Origin: an uncultured Prevotellaceae bacterium
GTDB lineage: Bacteria > Bacteroidota > Bacteroidia > Bacteroidales > Bacteroidaceae
DNA length: 64,000 nucleotides
NCBI GenBank assembly: GCA_902785695.1
Contig: CACZZQ010000003.1
Coordinates: forward strand, 1-64,000
Direction of reading: 5' to 3'
A program made the translations under genes and the position numbers. Positions within the stretch are counted from its first letter, which is position 1, and each line of letters begins with the position of its first letter. The notes under the pieces were generated by a model, which did no database searches, was not told where the DNA came from, and was given only the letters and a program-made list of their open reading frames with translations. Positions 63,587 through 64,000 of the stretch are shown here, one piece after another.

Positions 63587-64000
63587 TTCTTTCTTTTAAG
63601 TTTAATTTTCTGGATGAAATGCGTAAAGGCATCGAGTCGGGTGCCTGTCTCGTCTTTACCCGCACGGAAAATATTATAGATAGCTCCAATCGTAATTATC
63701 GGAGCTCTCAAGAAGTCCTTGTCCCAGTTCTTTGTAACCAGATAGTCAGGAGCAGCCAATGCAAATGCAAACAATGCAATCGTAGCTAAGAGCCACCATT
63801 TGAGTGCCAATGTGAAATAGATGAAAGGCAAGATAATACTCATAATGGCGATGATGCCCATCATGATGCAGCGGGGGATAAGCATCCATTGAAGTATCTT
63901 GTCAACCATATCATACTGGCTGTTCATGAAAGCAAAGGGTAGGAAATGGAAATTGTTAAGCAGGTTGTGAAGCTGAATGTATGTCCAACGCCCACGCTGG
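63583..64000 (-). CDS. Membrane GT2 glycosyltransferase, C-terminal part only
   Basis: The frame stays open to the window edge beyond the ATG at 63927; the added residues include QRGRW, the QxxRW motif of GT2 synthases, directly before the C-terminal membrane segments (LQWMLIPRCIMMGIIAIMS; YFTLALKWWLLATIALFAFAL). So ATG 63927 is internal, and the true start lies outside the window. It is a second enzyme of the same type, translationally coupled (ATGA) to the one downstream. Confidence 0.8.
   Translation of the reverse strand, partial: QRGRWTYIQLHNLLNNFHFLPFAFMNSQYDMVDKILQWMLIPRCIMMGIIAIMSIILPFIYFTLALKWWLLATIALFAFALAAPDYLVTKNWDKDFLRAPIITIGAIYNIFRAGKDETGTRLDAFTHFIQKIKLKRKK

Overview
The window is chromosomal DNA of a Bacteroidota bacterium, most likely Prevotella or a close Prevotellaceae relative. 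The evidence is: many promoters of the Bacteroidota type (-7 box TAnnTTTG) just upstream of genes; lipoproteins and secreted proteins with the family's usual signals; a gliding-motility-type C-terminal domain; a Nudix-type arabinose regulator; a Rho factor with a long disordered insert; and the gene order parA-parB-DUF5683-mltD-rsh known from this phylum. No tRNA, rRNA, CRISPR array, phage or insertion sequence was recognised.

Layout. 1-3.7 kb: the end of a BspA/InlB-repeat surface protein, a small protein, a MerR regulator and a secreted pectinesterase. 3.7-9.8 kb: a minus-strand block of rsh (ppGpp), an MltD-like lytic transglycosylase, DUF5683, parB and parA, with a parS-like but everted half-site pair over the parA promoter. 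9.9-13.1 kb: a large secreted GH98 glycosidase. 13.2-22 kb: a group of genes that reads like nucleic-acid foraging: a NUC1-type nuclease lipoprotein, two lipoproteins (OB-like repeats and DUF5689), a TonB-dependent receptor without a SusD partner and, divergently, a secreted EEP nuclease, uridine kinase and a histidine phosphatase. 22-23 kb: a repeat-rich secreted protein broken by a frameshift. 23-30.5 kb: an L-arabinose operon (mutarotase, MFS and SSS transporters, AraR-type Nudix regulator, araD, araA), with no ribulokinase in the window. 30.7-34.3 kb: uvrA and a CHU_C-domain protein. 34.3-39 kb: a LysM/binding-protein lipid-envelope gene, an outer-membrane barrel, a peptide transporter and a second EEP nuclease. 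39-46.7 kb: a candidate small RNA, proS, an OmpA lipoprotein, mtgA, phosphoglucomutase, NfeD/SPFH and dapA. 46.8-52.5 kb: a tandem ABC ATPase, ruvC, a receiver-histidine kinase and rho. 52.6-58.9 kb: kdgK-eda running into an unusual double sensor kinase and its response regulator. 58.9-64 kb: an exopolysaccharide or capsule locus (glycosyltransferases and a flippase) that continues past the window edge.

The most unusual non-coding signals are three intergenic arrays of the dyad AAGT-N5-ACTT repeated every 21-22 bp (13.15, 30.7 and 44.2 kb), a nested inverted-repeat element of 122 bp at 44.05 kb, three heptanucleotide arrays (21.96, 40.73 and 53.67 kb), and an orphan promoter followed by structured non-coding sequence at 39.02-39.19 kb. 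The most unusual protein is the double kinase at 54.3-57.6 kb: its first kinase module keeps the ATPase but appears to lack the phospho-accepting histidine, and its second keeps an H-box but has a degenerate ATPase.

All family assignments were made by reading the translated sequence; no database search was run.
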